Shown: positions 31,059 through 39,800, counted from the stretch's first letter. The stretch is 64,000 nucleotides of DNA from an uncultured Pelagibacteraceae bacterium (GCA_902558435.1 CACEDU010000002.1:1-64000), one strand, 5' to 3'. Program-made: numbers and translations. Notes: generated by a model not told the origin, from the letters alone.

Positions 31059-31950
31059 TCCAATATATCTAGCCTCTCTATACTTGGTGCTCGCATGTTT
31101 ATTTTGGGCTGGTAATTTTATAGTCGGTAAAGCAGCAAGCATTATTGATATACCTCCAATATCATTAAATTTTTATAGATGGTTTTTAGCTTGGTTAGTT
31201 TTACTCCCATTTACTTATAAGGAATTATTAATTAAGAAAAAAATTATATTGGAAAATATTTTCTTATTTTCAATTTTAGGAATATTGGCCGTGAGTGTAT
31301 TTAATTCTGCACTTTTTTATTCTTTGAGACATACCCAAGTAATAACTGGAGTGCTTATGATATCTACAGTACCAGTTATGATAATATTATTTTCATCTTT
31401 ACTTAAAATTGAGAAAACAAATTTCTTTCAAATAACTGGTGTATTTCTCTCACTTACAGGTGTTTTGTTTATAATAACTAAAGCAAATTTAAATAATCTA
31501 TTAAATTTATCGTTTAATAAGGGAGATATTTTTGCATTGATTGCCATGTTTGCTTGGTCACTATATTCATCTCTCTTAAAAAAAAAGGAATTTAATATAT
31601 CTCCAATTTCTCTATTACAGGTCGTTATAACCTTTGGAGTTATTTTTTTAATTCCTATGTATTTTATCGACTACAGTTTAGGAAGTACAATCAAATTACA
31701 ATCTTCTTTTTATTTAGTTTTGTTTTATGTTGTTTTTTTTCCTGGTCTAATCTCATTTTTATTTTGGATAAAGGGTGTAAAATTAATTGGTGCAAATAGA
31801 TCTGGAGTTTTTTTACATTTGATGCCCATACTTGGCGCTATAATGGCTATGATAATTTTTAATGAGAAAATATTATTTTATCATTTCTTAGGTGCAATTT
31901 TTATTATTGCTGGTATTACAATTTCGAATAAAAAAACTCAAAATGCTTAA
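31045..31950 (+). CDS. EamA/DMT-family transporter
   Basis: Ten-helix drug/metabolite-type permease, 301 residues, made of two EamA repeats. The first repeat starts LYLVLACLFWAGNFIVGKAA, the second begins near GDIFALIAMFAWSLYSSLLKK. Motifs such as FNSALFYSLRHTQVITGVLM and GANRSGVFLHLMPILGAIMA are typical. These proteins usually export amino acids or other small metabolites; no substrate can be given. It overlaps the genes on both sides (14 bases before, 8 after), so it belongs to the run that begins at 26383. Confidence 0.9.
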   Translation: MKTLSPIYLASLYLVLACLFWAGNFIVGKAASIIDIPPISLNFYRWFLAWLVLLPFTYKELLIKKKIILENIFLFSILGILAVSVFNSALFYSLRHTQVITGVLMISTVPVMIILFSSLLKIEKTNFFQITGVFLSLTGVLFIITKANLNNLLNLSFNKGDIFALIAMFAWSLYSSLLKKKEFNISPISLLQVVITFGVIFLIPMYFIDYSLGSTIKLQSSFYLVLFYVVFFPGLISFLFWIKGVKLIGANRSGVFLHLMPILGAIMAMIIFNEKILFYHFLGAIFIIAGITISNKKTQNA

Positions 31951-32893
31951 AGTTGCTATTTTAGACGATTATCAAAACATCGCACAAGAATTTATTGATT
32001 TGAAAAATCTTTCATCAAAATTTGATATTGAGATTTTTAGTGAAACTTTTGAAAACGAGGACGATGCCATAGAAAAATTAAAAGAATTTGAAGCTCTGCT
32101 TATTATGAGAGAAAGAACGTCAATTAATTCAAATATTATTAAAAGTTTAAAAAAACTAAAATACATCTCTACAAGCGGAATGAGAAATAAAGCCATAGAT
32201 CTTGAAGCAACAAAAAAAGCTAAAATTATTGTTACAGGCACAGAAATTAATTCAAATCCAACATGTGAATTAACATGGGCCTTAATTTTAGGACTAGCAA
32301 GAAATATCAAAGTGGAAGTTGATAATATGTACCAAGGCTATTGGCAGACAACAGTGGGTGTTGAATTAAAAGGAAAAATTCTTGGTCTTATTGGTTTAGG
32401 AAAAGTTGGATCTCAAGTTGCTAAAATTGGAAAAGCGTTTGGTATGCAAGTAATGGCATGGAGTGAAAATCTCAGTCTAGATAAATGTAAAGAGCTTGAT
32501 GTTTTGCCTTCAAGCAAAGAAGATATAATCCAAAATTCTGATTTCATATCAATTCATGTACAAGGAGGAGAAAGATATAAAGATTGTTTTAAACTTGATG
32601 AGTTTGATAAAATGAAAAAAACTGCCTTTTTGATTAATACCTCAAGAGGTCCGATTGTAAATGAAGATGATTTGATTATAGCACTTTCAACTAATGTAAT
32701 CGCTGGTGCAGGAATTGATGTTTATGATAAAGAACCTTTGCCTGCTGGTCACAAACTAAGATTTGTACCTAATGCACTTTTGCTTCCACACTTAGGCTAT
32801 GTAACGGCAGAAAATTATTCTATTTTTTATACACAAATGATTGAAAATTTAGAAGCTTGTGTTGCTGGTAAGCCTATAAGAGAAATAAAGTAA
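31943..32893 (+). CDS. D-2-hydroxyacid dehydrogenase (NAD(P)-dependent)
   Basis: Reduces a 2-oxo acid to the D-hydroxy acid or the reverse. 316 residues from the ATG at 31943; the frame is open 17 codons further upstream but lies within the transporter gene. N-terminal substrate domain (MLKVAILDDYQ), Rossmann motif LIGLGKVGSQVAKIGKAFG near residue 148. Catalytic set: Arg in INTSRGPIVNEDDL, Glu in DVYDKEPLPAGH, His in LLPHLGYVTAEN. Works plausibly on 2-oxo acids made by its upstream neighbours, but this is only context. Confidence 0.9.
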   Translation: MLKVAILDDYQNIAQEFIDLKNLSSKFDIEIFSETFENEDDAIEKLKEFEALLIMRERTSINSNIIKSLKKLKYISTSGMRNKAIDLEATKKAKIIVTGTEINSNPTCELTWALILGLARNIKVEVDNMYQGYWQTTVGVELKGKILGLIGLGKVGSQVAKIGKAFGMQVMAWSENLSLDKCKELDVLPSSKEDIIQNSDFISIHVQGGERYKDCFKLDEFDKMKKTAFLINTSRGPIVNEDDLIIALSTNVIAGAGIDVYDKEPLPAGHKLRFVPNALLLPHLGYVTAENYSIFYTQMIENLEACVAGKPIREIK

Positions 32894-32894
32894 A

Positions 32895-33800
32895 GTGGAA
32901 TTACCAGTTGTAAATCATCCTGATTATGAAGCAAAGATTGGTGATGATAATAAATTTCCAATTAAAAAATTTGGTGAATTAGCAAATTTTCTTAAAAAAG
33001 AAAAAGTAGTTAAAAAATTTTATAAACCTGAGCCATGTTCATTCGATACACTTAAAGAGGTCCACTCGGAGGAGTATATTTTAAAAATTAAAAATAAAAC
33101 ATTAGAAGAAACACTAGTTAAAAAAATAGGCTTTCCTTTAGTTGATAGTGTCGTAAGAAGATCTTTAGTTGCAACAGGTGGAACCGTGTTAGCTTCTAAA
33201 TTGGCCATTAATTACGGAATAGCTTGTAATACTGCTGGTGGAAGCCATCATGCAATATATGATGAGGGTGCAGGATTTTGTGTTTTTAATGATGTAGCTG
33301 TTGCTGCAAAATATCTTTTAAATAGAGGACTAGCTAATAAAATTCTCATTTTAGATCTTGATGTTCATCAAGGAAATGGAAATGCAGAAATATTTAAAAA
33401 CGAAAATAATGTTTTTACATTTAGCATGCACTCAAAAGTTAATTACCCTCCGATAAAATCAAAAGGTGATTTAGATGTTGAGCTTGAACAAGACATGAAA
33501 GACGAGCAATACTTGGATATTTTAAAAAAGAATTTAATTTTCTTGAACGATTTCAATTTTGATTTTGTATTTTATATTGCAGGTGTTGATATTCATTTAG
33601 GCGATAGGTTAGGCAAGTTAAAAATTACTGATATTGGCATTAATAAAAGAGATGAAATGGTTATTAGAAACTTTTTTGAAAGAAGAATTCCTATTTGTGG
33701 TGTTTTAGGGGGTGGTTATAATAAAGACTTTGAAAAACTTATTGAATTGCACGCAAGTTTACATAAAAATTGTGCAAAATATTTAAATGACAAAAAATAA
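32895..33800 (+). CDS. Histone deacetylase-family amidohydrolase
   Basis: Zn-dependent deacetylase superfamily (HDAC/AcuC/AphA), 301 residues. Bacterial members remove acetyl or other acyl groups from polyamines, proteins or small amides. Motifs: GGSHHAIYDEGAGFCVFNDV with the catalytic His pair, ILDLDVHQGNGNAEIF with the Zn-binding Asp and His, GVDIHLGDRLGKLKIT with the third Zn ligand region, and VLGGGYNKDFEKL near the end. GTG start one base after the previous stop; overlaps msrB by 14 bases. Confidence 0.9.
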   Translation: MELPVVNHPDYEAKIGDDNKFPIKKFGELANFLKKEKVVKKFYKPEPCSFDTLKEVHSEEYILKIKNKTLEETLVKKIGFPLVDSVVRRSLVATGGTVLASKLAINYGIACNTAGGSHHAIYDEGAGFCVFNDVAVAAKYLLNRGLANKILILDLDVHQGNGNAEIFKNENNVFTFSMHSKVNYPPIKSKGDLDVELEQDMKDEQYLDILKKNLIFLNDFNFDFVFYIAGVDIHLGDRLGKLKITDIGINKRDEMVIRNFFERRIPICGVLGGGYNKDFEKLIELHASLHKNCAKYLNDKK

Positions 33801-34158
33801 CCCAAATTTATCAGATCAACAAAAAAAAGTTTTATTTGAAGAAGCAACAGAACCTCCAGGTTCAAGTGAACTTAATTTTGAAAAGAGAGAGGGTAGTTAT
33901 CATTGTGCAAACTGTGGCGTGAAATTGTTTGAGTCTAACACAAAGTATGAAAGTGGCTCTGGCTGGCCATCATTTTACGAATCTCTACCTGATGCATTTG
34001 AAACTACAACAGACTATCATATTGGTTATGCCAGAACCGAGTACCATTGCAAGAATTGTGGAGGTCATCATGGTCATATATTTGACGACGGTCCACAACC
34101 CACGGGCAAAAGATACTGCAATAACGGTGTTTGCTTGGTTTTTAAACCAAAAAAATAA
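33787..34158 (+). CDS. msrB: Peptide-methionine (R)-S-oxide reductase
   Basis: Repairs methionine-R-sulfoxide in proteins. 123 residues, single-domain form. Two CxxC pairs for the structural zinc: CANC near residue 39 and CKNC near 86. Core motif YESGSGWPSFYESLPDAFE and HHGHIFDDGPQPTGKRYCNNG, in which the Cys of RYC is catalytic. A second Cys four residues on (NGVCLVF) is unusual for the Ser/Thr normally there. Last gene of the 26383-34158 run; cytoplasmic since no signal is present. Confidence 0.95.
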   Translation: MTKNNPNLSDQQKKVLFEEATEPPGSSELNFEKREGSYHCANCGVKLFESNTKYESGSGWPSFYESLPDAFETTTDYHIGYARTEYHCKNCGGHHGHIFDDGPQPTGKRYCNNGVCLVFKPKK

Positions 34159-34223
34159 TACAAACTTAAAATTATCTTGTTAAATTTTCTCGTCCAATAT
34201 AGGTTTTTATATAAATACAAGTT

Positions 34224-35060
34224 ATGAAAAAAATACTTTTGGTCTCATTTCTCGTTTTATTTACAAGTAATTTGAGCGCAGATGTATCCAATAATATTTC
34301 ACAATATATATCTAATTTAATCCCAGGTGAGGGTGATACAGAGGTTAGTATTGATTTAAGAGAAAATAATAAACCCGATTATAGTATTCTTACAGTAAGA
34401 GAGATTGAAAAAACTGAAAATGGAAATTTTTTTTCGCAGTTATCTTTATTTAATACAGAAAAAGATAATGATGAAAGAATTGTAGCAAATATTGGCTTAG
34501 GTAAAAGATCATTAAGCCAAGATAATACGCTAATGACTGGTTTCAATGTTTTTCTCGATTATGATGATGCTGGAAACTTAAGATCTAGTTTTGGTTTAGA
34601 AGCAAGAAGTTCAGTTTTAGAATTTATGTACAATTATTATTTTGGATTAGATGATGCGTCAGATGAAAAAGTTTTAGATGGATACGAATTAGGTTTGGCA
34701 TCACAAATTCCTTATCTACATTGGGCAGATGTATTTATTAATACTTATGAATGGGAAGGTGTTTCTAGAGACAATGTAAAAGGCACAAAAATTGGATCAG
34801 AATTATTATTAAGTCCAACATTAAATCTAGAAATTGCGTTTGATGATAAAGACAAAAAGGGATTAGAAGATGAGTGGTATGCAAAAATAATGTTTGTTCA
34901 TCCTCCAAGAAATAAAAATTCATTACAAGATGGTTTCATAAGTGCAAATACATGGAGAGATCAAAAAGATATGTCTGGTCAATTGTTAACAAAAGTAAAA
35001 CGTAATAATAAAATTTTTGTAGAATTTAACGGTAAATCAACAATATCAAGAGCTGATTAA
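34224..35060 (+). CDS. Inverse-autotransporter-like outer-membrane beta-barrel, no passenger
   Basis: 278 residues with a signal peptide (LLVSFLVLFTSNLSA). The body resembles the beta-barrel domain of intimin/invasin-type inverse autotransporters: NIGLGKRSLSQDNTLMTGFN, VFLDYDDAGNLRSSFGLEAR, EFMYNYYFGLDDASDE, DGYELGLASQIPYLHWADVF and GTKIGSELLLSPTLNLEIAF follow the order found in that family. Normally a passenger of Ig-like domains comes after the barrel; here only about 45 residues remain (NSLQDGFISANTWRDQ to the end). The stop overlaps the start of the next secreted protein gene (TAATG), so the two are one unit. Outer-membrane location is inferred; the family assignment is by eye. Confidence 0.7.
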   Translation: MKKILLVSFLVLFTSNLSADVSNNISQYISNLIPGEGDTEVSIDLRENNKPDYSILTVREIEKTENGNFFSQLSLFNTEKDNDERIVANIGLGKRSLSQDNTLMTGFNVFLDYDDAGNLRSSFGLEARSSVLEFMYNYYFGLDDASDEKVLDGYELGLASQIPYLHWADVFINTYEWEGVSRDNVKGTKIGSELLLSPTLNLEIAFDDKDKKGLEDEWYAKIMFVHPPRNKNSLQDGFISANTWRDQKDMSGQLLTKVKRNNKIFVEFNGKSTISRAD

Positions 35061-35836
35061 TGAAAATGACTTTTAGAATATTAATTTTTGTAAAAATCAT
35101 AATGTTCTTTTCATTTTCAACTTTGCATGCTGCAAGCACAACTGGCCTTGCAAGTGTATACAAAGTAACAATGAAAAAAGTAGAATTATGTACAGCGAGT
35201 ACAAGTGTTTCAAGTTGTGTTGGTGCAGTCGTAATAGGAAATACCGAAAAAGTTGTGGATATTGCATCCGTAAATGCAGGTGCTGCAGCTGCTTCATATG
35301 GAGATCCAGCACTTTTACCTTTAGGAGAAACTTATACTCATATGAGAGTTACTATAGATAGAAAATTTACCATTCAAGCTGATTTAGAAGTTTCAGGTGT
35401 TACAGATAATTGCACGACGACTGCAGCACTCTCTGGCTCTGGTTACCCTGGTGGATCTTTAAGTAGTAATGAAAAATATGATAGAACACCAATTATTGCT
35501 GACGGGGGTACTGCTGCTGAAGCAGAATTATATTTAAAAAATGATCAAATGAAAGTTTGTGGAAATGCTGCTTGTACTGGAGTGGGTGATGCAAATACAA
35601 TCACTTATGCTCAAGGTAGTGGATCGTCTACTTACCAAACTCAGCATGCGGATGGGAGCACCTCGGACGATCATGTAATGGTCTATACTCTTACATCGCC
35701 TTATACTGTATCTTTAACACCCCCAATTATAGATATTAGTTTTGGTACTTCAGCAGCAATTAAAGCTACAGAAGTAGGAACAGATTTTTGTATGTTTGAC
35801 CCACAAGAACCAGTAGTTACAATAACTATTCAATAA
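35060..35836 (+). CDS. Secreted Thr/Ser/Ala-rich protein, partner of the barrel gene
   Basis: 258 residues, unrecognised. Signal peptide with a clear cleavage site (MFFSFSTLHAASTTG). Mature part is rich in Ala, Ser, Thr and Gly and poor in Lys, unlike most proteins here, with six to eight cysteines in pairs (LCTASTSVSSC, CGNAAC). Phrases such as LPLGETYTHMRVTIDRKFTI suggest beta structure. Translationally coupled to the barrel gene. It could be the surface partner of the barrel, a stand-alone passenger, but there is no direct evidence. Confidence 0.7.
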   Translation: MKMTFRILIFVKIIMFFSFSTLHAASTTGLASVYKVTMKKVELCTASTSVSSCVGAVVIGNTEKVVDIASVNAGAAAASYGDPALLPLGETYTHMRVTIDRKFTIQADLEVSGVTDNCTTTAALSGSGYPGGSLSSNEKYDRTPIIADGGTAAEAELYLKNDQMKVCGNAACTGVGDANTITYAQGSGSSTYQTQHADGSTSDDHVMVYTLTSPYTVSLTPPIIDISFGTSAAIKATEVGTDFCMFDPQEPVVTITIQ

Positions 35837-35874
35837 AACTTCATAATCTTCATAATTTAATTTAGACTATATTT

Positions 35875-37113
35875 ATGAATAGAAAAGTTGATCATAAAAT
35901 TATTCTAGCAAAAAAAAAGCTTAGAAAATTATCTAAAAATTATAAGCAAAATTTTAAAAATATTGAGAATTATATTAAAAAAGAGATTTATGAAATAAAG
36001 AGGTTAAAGAAGTTATCTAATAATATTATTCCTGAAATAAAGTATAAAGAACTTTTATCACCCAATTTACGAATAATTGATCAAATAAAAAAAAGAGGAT
36101 GTATTATTATTAGAGATGTATTTGACCAAAAAAAAATAGGTAAACTTAACAATGATCTAGAAAAATATATTGAACATAATGGATATTACAATGATCAAAA
36201 AAAGAAAGAGGGACTAGATAATTACTTTAGTGATTTAAAATCTGGTAAGCCTCAAATTTATGGATTGTATTGGTCAAAAGCTCAAATTAAAATTAGGCAC
36301 TCACAGAAAATGGCCAAAATTAAAAAATTTTTAAATAATCTATGGGTTTTTAAAAATGAGGAATATAAGGTGTTTGATCCAAATCGAGAACTTTCATACG
36401 CTGACAGGATCAGAAGAAGGGAACCAGGTGATGACAGTTTAGGTTTATCTCCACATTGTGATGCAGGATCAGTTGAAAGGTGGATCGATCCTTCATATCA
36501 AAAAATTTACAATGATATATTTGCTGATAGATTTAAAAATTTTAATCCATTTGATGCAAAATTCAGAGATAGGACAATAGAATTTGAGTCTCCAGCAGTT
36601 GCCCATGTTTTTAGAACCTTTCAAGGATGGACAGCCTTAACTGAACAAGGCCCTAAAGATGGAACATTACAGTTGATTCCAATCACAAAAGCCATGGCAT
36701 ATGTTTTAACTAGAGCATTATTAGAAGATGTTCCAGAAAATGAATTATGTGGATCAAAAGTAGGAAAGGCTTTATCAGTAAATGAAACTTATCATAGCTT
36801 ACTCTTAGAAGGATTAATTTCTATTCCCAAAATGTATCCAGGGGATACTATTTGGTGGCATCCCGATGTTATACATGCAGTAGAGGATAAGCATTTAGGA
36901 AAAAATTTTTCTAATGTTATTTATGTAGGATCAACACCATATTGTAAGAAAAATTTGGATTACATTAATAAGCAATCAAAAAAGTTTTTAGAAGGAAAAA
37001 GTCCTCCAGATTTTGCTGCTGAAGATTATGAAGTAAATTATAAAGGTAGAGTCACAGTAAATGACTTAACTGAATTAGCAAAAAAACAATTAGGATTAGT
37101 TGATTGGAATTAA
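35875..37113 (+). CDS. DUF1479 (YbiU-like) Fe(II)/2-oxoglutarate dioxygenase-type protein
   Basis: 412 residues matching the YbiU/DUF1479 family, predicted double-stranded beta-helix dioxygenases of unknown substrate. The metal site HCDAGSVERWIDPSYQKIY is near residue 195 (HxD), and the distal histidine is probably in DTIWWHPDVIHAVED near 325. DGTLQLIPITKAMAYVL is another family block. The N-terminal 65 residues are very lysine-rich and likely helical. It stands alone, 39 bases after the secreted-protein gene, and is convergent with grxC. Confidence 0.8.
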   Translation: MNRKVDHKIILAKKKLRKLSKNYKQNFKNIENYIKKEIYEIKRLKKLSNNIIPEIKYKELLSPNLRIIDQIKKRGCIIIRDVFDQKKIGKLNNDLEKYIEHNGYYNDQKKKEGLDNYFSDLKSGKPQIYGLYWSKAQIKIRHSQKMAKIKKFLNNLWVFKNEEYKVFDPNRELSYADRIRRREPGDDSLGLSPHCDAGSVERWIDPSYQKIYNDIFADRFKNFNPFDAKFRDRTIEFESPAVAHVFRTFQGWTALTEQGPKDGTLQLIPITKAMAYVLTRALLEDVPENELCGSKVGKALSVNETYHSLLLEGLISIPKMYPGDTIWWHPDVIHAVEDKHLGKNFSNVIYVGSTPYCKKNLDYINKQSKKFLEGKSPPDFAAEDYEVNYKGRVTVNDLTELAKKQLGLVDWN

Positions 37114-37114
37114 T

Positions 37115-37369
37115 TTATTTTAAAGATGCTTCTAATTGACCATTTTTTTCAAGGTCTCTAAGTTCTTCATAACCCCCAATATGTTCATCGTTAAAAAAAA
37201 TTTGGGGAACTGTTCTTCTTCCATTAGCTTTTTGAATCATCTCATCTCTAAGCTCTGGACCTGTAGATACGTCAATAACTTTGTATTCAAGATTATTTCT
37301 TTTTAATAATCTTTTTGCAGCATCACAGAATGCACACATTGGTCCTGAATACATTGTTATATTTTTCAT
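37115..37369 (-). CDS. grxC: Glutaredoxin 3
   Basis: Small thiol-disulfide oxidoreductase that reduces disulfides and deglutathionylates proteins with glutathione. 84 residues. Active site MCAFCDAAKRLL; the usual CPYC is CAFC here, so the proline is replaced. The cis-Pro loop is GRRTVPQIFFNDEHIGGYEEL, intact. Convergent with the DUF1479 gene (one base between) and 28 bases downstream of the TIGR03643 gene. Confidence 0.93.
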   Translation of the reverse strand: MKNITMYSGPMCAFCDAAKRLLKRNNLEYKVIDVSTGPELRDEMIQKANGRRTVPQIFFNDEHIGGYEELRDLEKNGQLEASLK

Positions 37370-37397
37370 ACTTTAGATATAATTATATTTCTTGATT

Positions 37398-37697
37398 TTA
37401 CCAGTTATGAATTTCATTTTTCTTTATCTTAACTCTTATTTGTTTTCTTGAATATTCAAACTTTTTTCTATGTTTAATGCTCTGTGAATTTACTCTTTTT
37501 CTCCATAGCCTAAAAGAAGAAGGTTTTAAACTTCTTCTCATAATCTTAATTACGTCAGATTCTGTTTTTCCAGTTTTTTTTTCTATATCTTCAAATGTAA
37601 TTCTATCTGCCCATGCTGCCCAAATGACCCAGTCTGGACTGCCAGGTTTTGGCTCAGGATTTTTAACTCTGGTTGTGGGCCTGTGACTTTTTTTCAT
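37398..37697 (-). CDS. TIGR03643-family protein (DUF2805)
   Basis: 99 residues, strongly basic. The middle WVIWAAWADRITFEDIEKKT, then TESDVIKIMRRSLKPSSFRLWRKRV, matches the small TIGR03643 family, which resembles a helix-turn-helix and is found next to cryptochrome/photolyase genes in some bacteria. No photolyase gene is near here. Function unknown; DNA binding is a guess from composition. Possibly co-transcribed with grxC. Confidence 0.75.
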   Translation of the reverse strand: MKKSHRPTTRVKNPEPKPGSPDWVIWAAWADRITFEDIEKKTGKTESDVIKIMRRSLKPSSFRLWRKRVNSQSIKHRKKFEYSRKQIRVKIKKNEIHNW

Positions 37698-37762
37698 AAA
37701 ATTCCTGTAATCTTGAAATAAATAAATAATGCAAATTTATATGCTTATGATATTATCATTTT

Positions 37763-37778
37763 TAGATAGTCCTATCTA
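37763..37778. promoter_or_regulatory. Palindrome in the gap before the LysE/RhtB gene
   Basis: TAGATAG-TC-CTATCTA, a perfect seven-base palindrome around a two-base centre, in the 118-base gap between divergent genes. A second, weaker inverted pair (TAGCTCCC and GGGCTA) lies at about 37787-37813. Could be an operator; no regulator gene is adjacent. Confidence 0.35.
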
Positions 37779-37815
37779 GCCATCTTTAGCTCCCGGTTTT
37801 TTAGGGCTATCCATC

Positions 37816-38430
37816 ATGCTTCCGTTAAATTATTTTCTATTTCTTCAAATTATCCTATTCATGTTTATCACTCCTGGAACTCCTAGAATTGTAATCATTT
37901 CATATTCTATGAATTATGGTGTTAGAAATTGTGTTTGGACTGCACTAGGAGATGTTACTGCAAATATTGTTCAAGCATGTCTTGTAATTTTTGTAATTGG
38001 ATCTTTTATCTCTGATAACCCAACTTTATTAAATATTTTTAAATGGTTTGGTGTAATTTATATACTTTACCTAGCATTCGACATTTATAAATCTAAACCT
38101 AAAGATATTAACTCAACTGAAACTTTACAAAAAAGTTCGTTGTCATTTTTTAAAGATGGTTTTTTAGTTGCGGGCACAAGTCCTAAAGCTTGGATGTTTT
38201 TTCCTTTTATTTTTCCTCAGTTCATTGATTTTAATTCAAATTACGTTGCACAATTTTTAATTTTAATAACAACTTATGTAATATTAGATTTTTTATCTTT
38301 GGTTGGTTATGCAGTCTTAGCAAATAAAATGATTACATGGGTTAAAGCAAAAGCAAAGGTCATAAACACAATTTCTGCGTGCGTCCTAGTTGTTATAGCT
38401 CTTATAATTGCATTTATGCAACAATATTGA
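37816..38430 (+). CDS. LysE/RhtB-family amino-acid exporter
   Basis: 204 residues, six hydrophobic segments. N-terminal LQIILFMFITPGTPRIVIISYSMNYGVRNCVW is the LysE/RhtB signature, with the typical TPG motif. KDGFLVAGTSPKAWMFFPFIFPQF near residue 112 is the second family block. RhtB-type carriers export homoserine, threonine, leucine or other neutral amino acids by proton exchange; no substrate can be read. Comes just before the first branched-chain ABC operon, which may be meaningful. Confidence 0.85.
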   Translation: MLPLNYFLFLQIILFMFITPGTPRIVIISYSMNYGVRNCVWTALGDVTANIVQACLVIFVIGSFISDNPTLLNIFKWFGVIYILYLAFDIYKSKPKDINSTETLQKSSLSFFKDGFLVAGTSPKAWMFFPFIFPQFIDFNSNYVAQFLILITTYVILDFLSLVGYAVLANKMITWVKAKAKVINTISACVLVVIALIIAFMQQY

Positions 38431-38454
38431 CCATTAATGCGATACTACTGTTAC

Positions 38455-38483
38455 TTGAAAAAAAACTAAATTCTTAGTTTAAT
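38455..38483 (+). promoter_or_regulatory. Probable promoter of livJ
   Basis: TTGAAA (38455-38460), 17-base spacer, TTTAAT (38478-38483), five of six matches to each sigma-70 box. The livJ start lies about 36 bases further on, with a clear AGAGGAG ribosome binding site at 38510-38516. Confidence 0.45.
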
Positions 38484-38518
38484 AAGGTTTAAATTAATTA
38501 ATTAATAAGAGGAGATAA

Positions 38519-39757
38519 ATGAAAATTAAAAACATTATAATTACATTTGTTTCTGCAATAGCAATTTTATTTTCAACTTCAGTTGTTTCATTTGCAAAAG
38601 TTGTTGGTGATAAAATTATCCTAGGTGCCGCAATTTCTTTAACTGGAAAATATTCATCTAACGGAGTTCACACTCAAAACGGTTATAATATGGCCGTTGA
38701 TAGAATTAACGAGATGGGTGGTGTTAAAGTTGGAGGAAAAACTTATATGTTTGACATTATCTATTACGATGATGAGTCAAATCCAAAAAGAGCAGCACAA
38801 CTTGCAGAAAGATTAATTTCACAGGATGGTGTTGAGTTTATGCTTGGTCCATACAGTTCAGGTTTAACAAAAGCAATTGCGCCTGTAACAGAGAAATATG
38901 GTGTTCCAATGGTTGAAGCTAATGGTGCATCACGATCTTTATTTACTAAAGGTTATAAATATTTATTTGCAGTGCTTGCGCCAGCAAACTTATATTTAGA
39001 TGTTGCAATTGAAACAGCCGTAGCGCTGAATGGTGGAAAAGGTGTTAGAATTGCTCAAGCTTTCGAGCAAGATGCATTCTCACAGGACGTTAGATTAGGA
39101 ATTCTAGATGCAGCAGAGAGAACTGGATCTAAAATCATAATTGATGACAAACTACCTAAAGAGCTAAATGATATGGCTGCAACTTTAGCAAAAGTTAAAG
39201 CTGTTAAGCCAGATGTGCTAGTTGTATCAGGTCATACAAAAGGTGCACTAACTGCAATCAGACAGATAGCTGAAATGAAAGTTGATGTTCCAATGTTAGC
39301 AATGACACACTGTGATGCTGCAAAATTATCTAAGCAACACGGTAAAAACTCACAGTACGCTTTATGTGCATCTCAGTGGCATAAAACATTAACTTACAAA
39401 GATGATTTCTTCAAAGACGGTATGACATATGCTGCAGACTTTGAGAAATTATTTGGTTATGATCCACCATATCAATCAGCAGAATCATCAGCTGCTTTAT
39501 TAGTATTCAAAGATGCATTTGAAAGAGCAAATACTTTTGATCAAAAGAAAGTAAGAGATGCTCTTGCAGCTACTAATATGCAAACATTCTATGGAAACAT
39601 TAAGTTTGCCGAGGGTGGTCAGAACGTTGACAAACCAATGGTACTTTTCCAAGTAATGTGTGATGACGCAGGAAAATGTGAAAATAAAGTTGTAGCTCCA
39701 TTGAAATGGGCTTCAGCAGAATTAATTCACCCAATTCCTAAGTGGTCTGAAAGATAA
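38519..39757 (+). CDS. livJ: Branched-chain-type ABC transporter, periplasmic binding protein
   Basis: HAAT-family solute receptor, 412 residues, with signal peptide (TFVSAIAILFSTSVVSFA). The start of the mature protein, KIILGAAISLTGKYSSNGVH, and MAVDRINEMGGVKVGG are typical of LivJ-like receptors. DDESNPKRAAQLAERLISQ and MLGPYSSGLTKAIAPV follow. Ligand not certain: amino acids or related amides are bound by this family. Strong ribosome binding site and a terminator hairpin straight after the gene suggest that it is made in excess over the permease genes, as usual for binding proteins. Confidence 0.9.
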   Translation: MKIKNIIITFVSAIAILFSTSVVSFAKVVGDKIILGAAISLTGKYSSNGVHTQNGYNMAVDRINEMGGVKVGGKTYMFDIIYYDDESNPKRAAQLAERLISQDGVEFMLGPYSSGLTKAIAPVTEKYGVPMVEANGASRSLFTKGYKYLFAVLAPANLYLDVAIETAVALNGGKGVRIAQAFEQDAFSQDVRLGILDAAERTGSKIIIDDKLPKELNDMAATLAKVKAVKPDVLVVSGHTKGALTAIRQIAEMKVDVPMLAMTHCDAAKLSKQHGKNSQYALCASQWHKTLTYKDDFFKDGMTYAADFEKLFGYDPPYQSAESSAALLVFKDAFERANTFDQKKVRDALAATNMQTFYGNIKFAEGGQNVDKPMVLFQVMCDDAGKCENKVVAPLKWASAELIHPIPKWSER

Positions 39758-39771
39758 TTAAAAATAATATT

Positions 39772-39800
39772 AGCCCCCTAGCAATAGGGGGCTTTTTTTT
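39772..39800 (+). terminator. Rho-independent terminator or attenuator after livJ
   Basis: AGCCCCCTA (39772-39780) and TAGGGGGCT (39785-39793) form a perfect 9-bp stem with a GCAA tetraloop, followed by eight T. It is among the most GC-rich stretches in the window. Since livH starts 19 bases further on, it probably lets part of the transcripts through. Confidence 0.9.

Noticed and set aside
31892-31942. Upstream extension of the 2-hydroxyacid dehydrogenase frame
   Set aside because: The extra codons are inside the EamA gene and read as a hydrophobic shadow; the ATG at 31943 gives the normal family start MLKVAILDDYQ.
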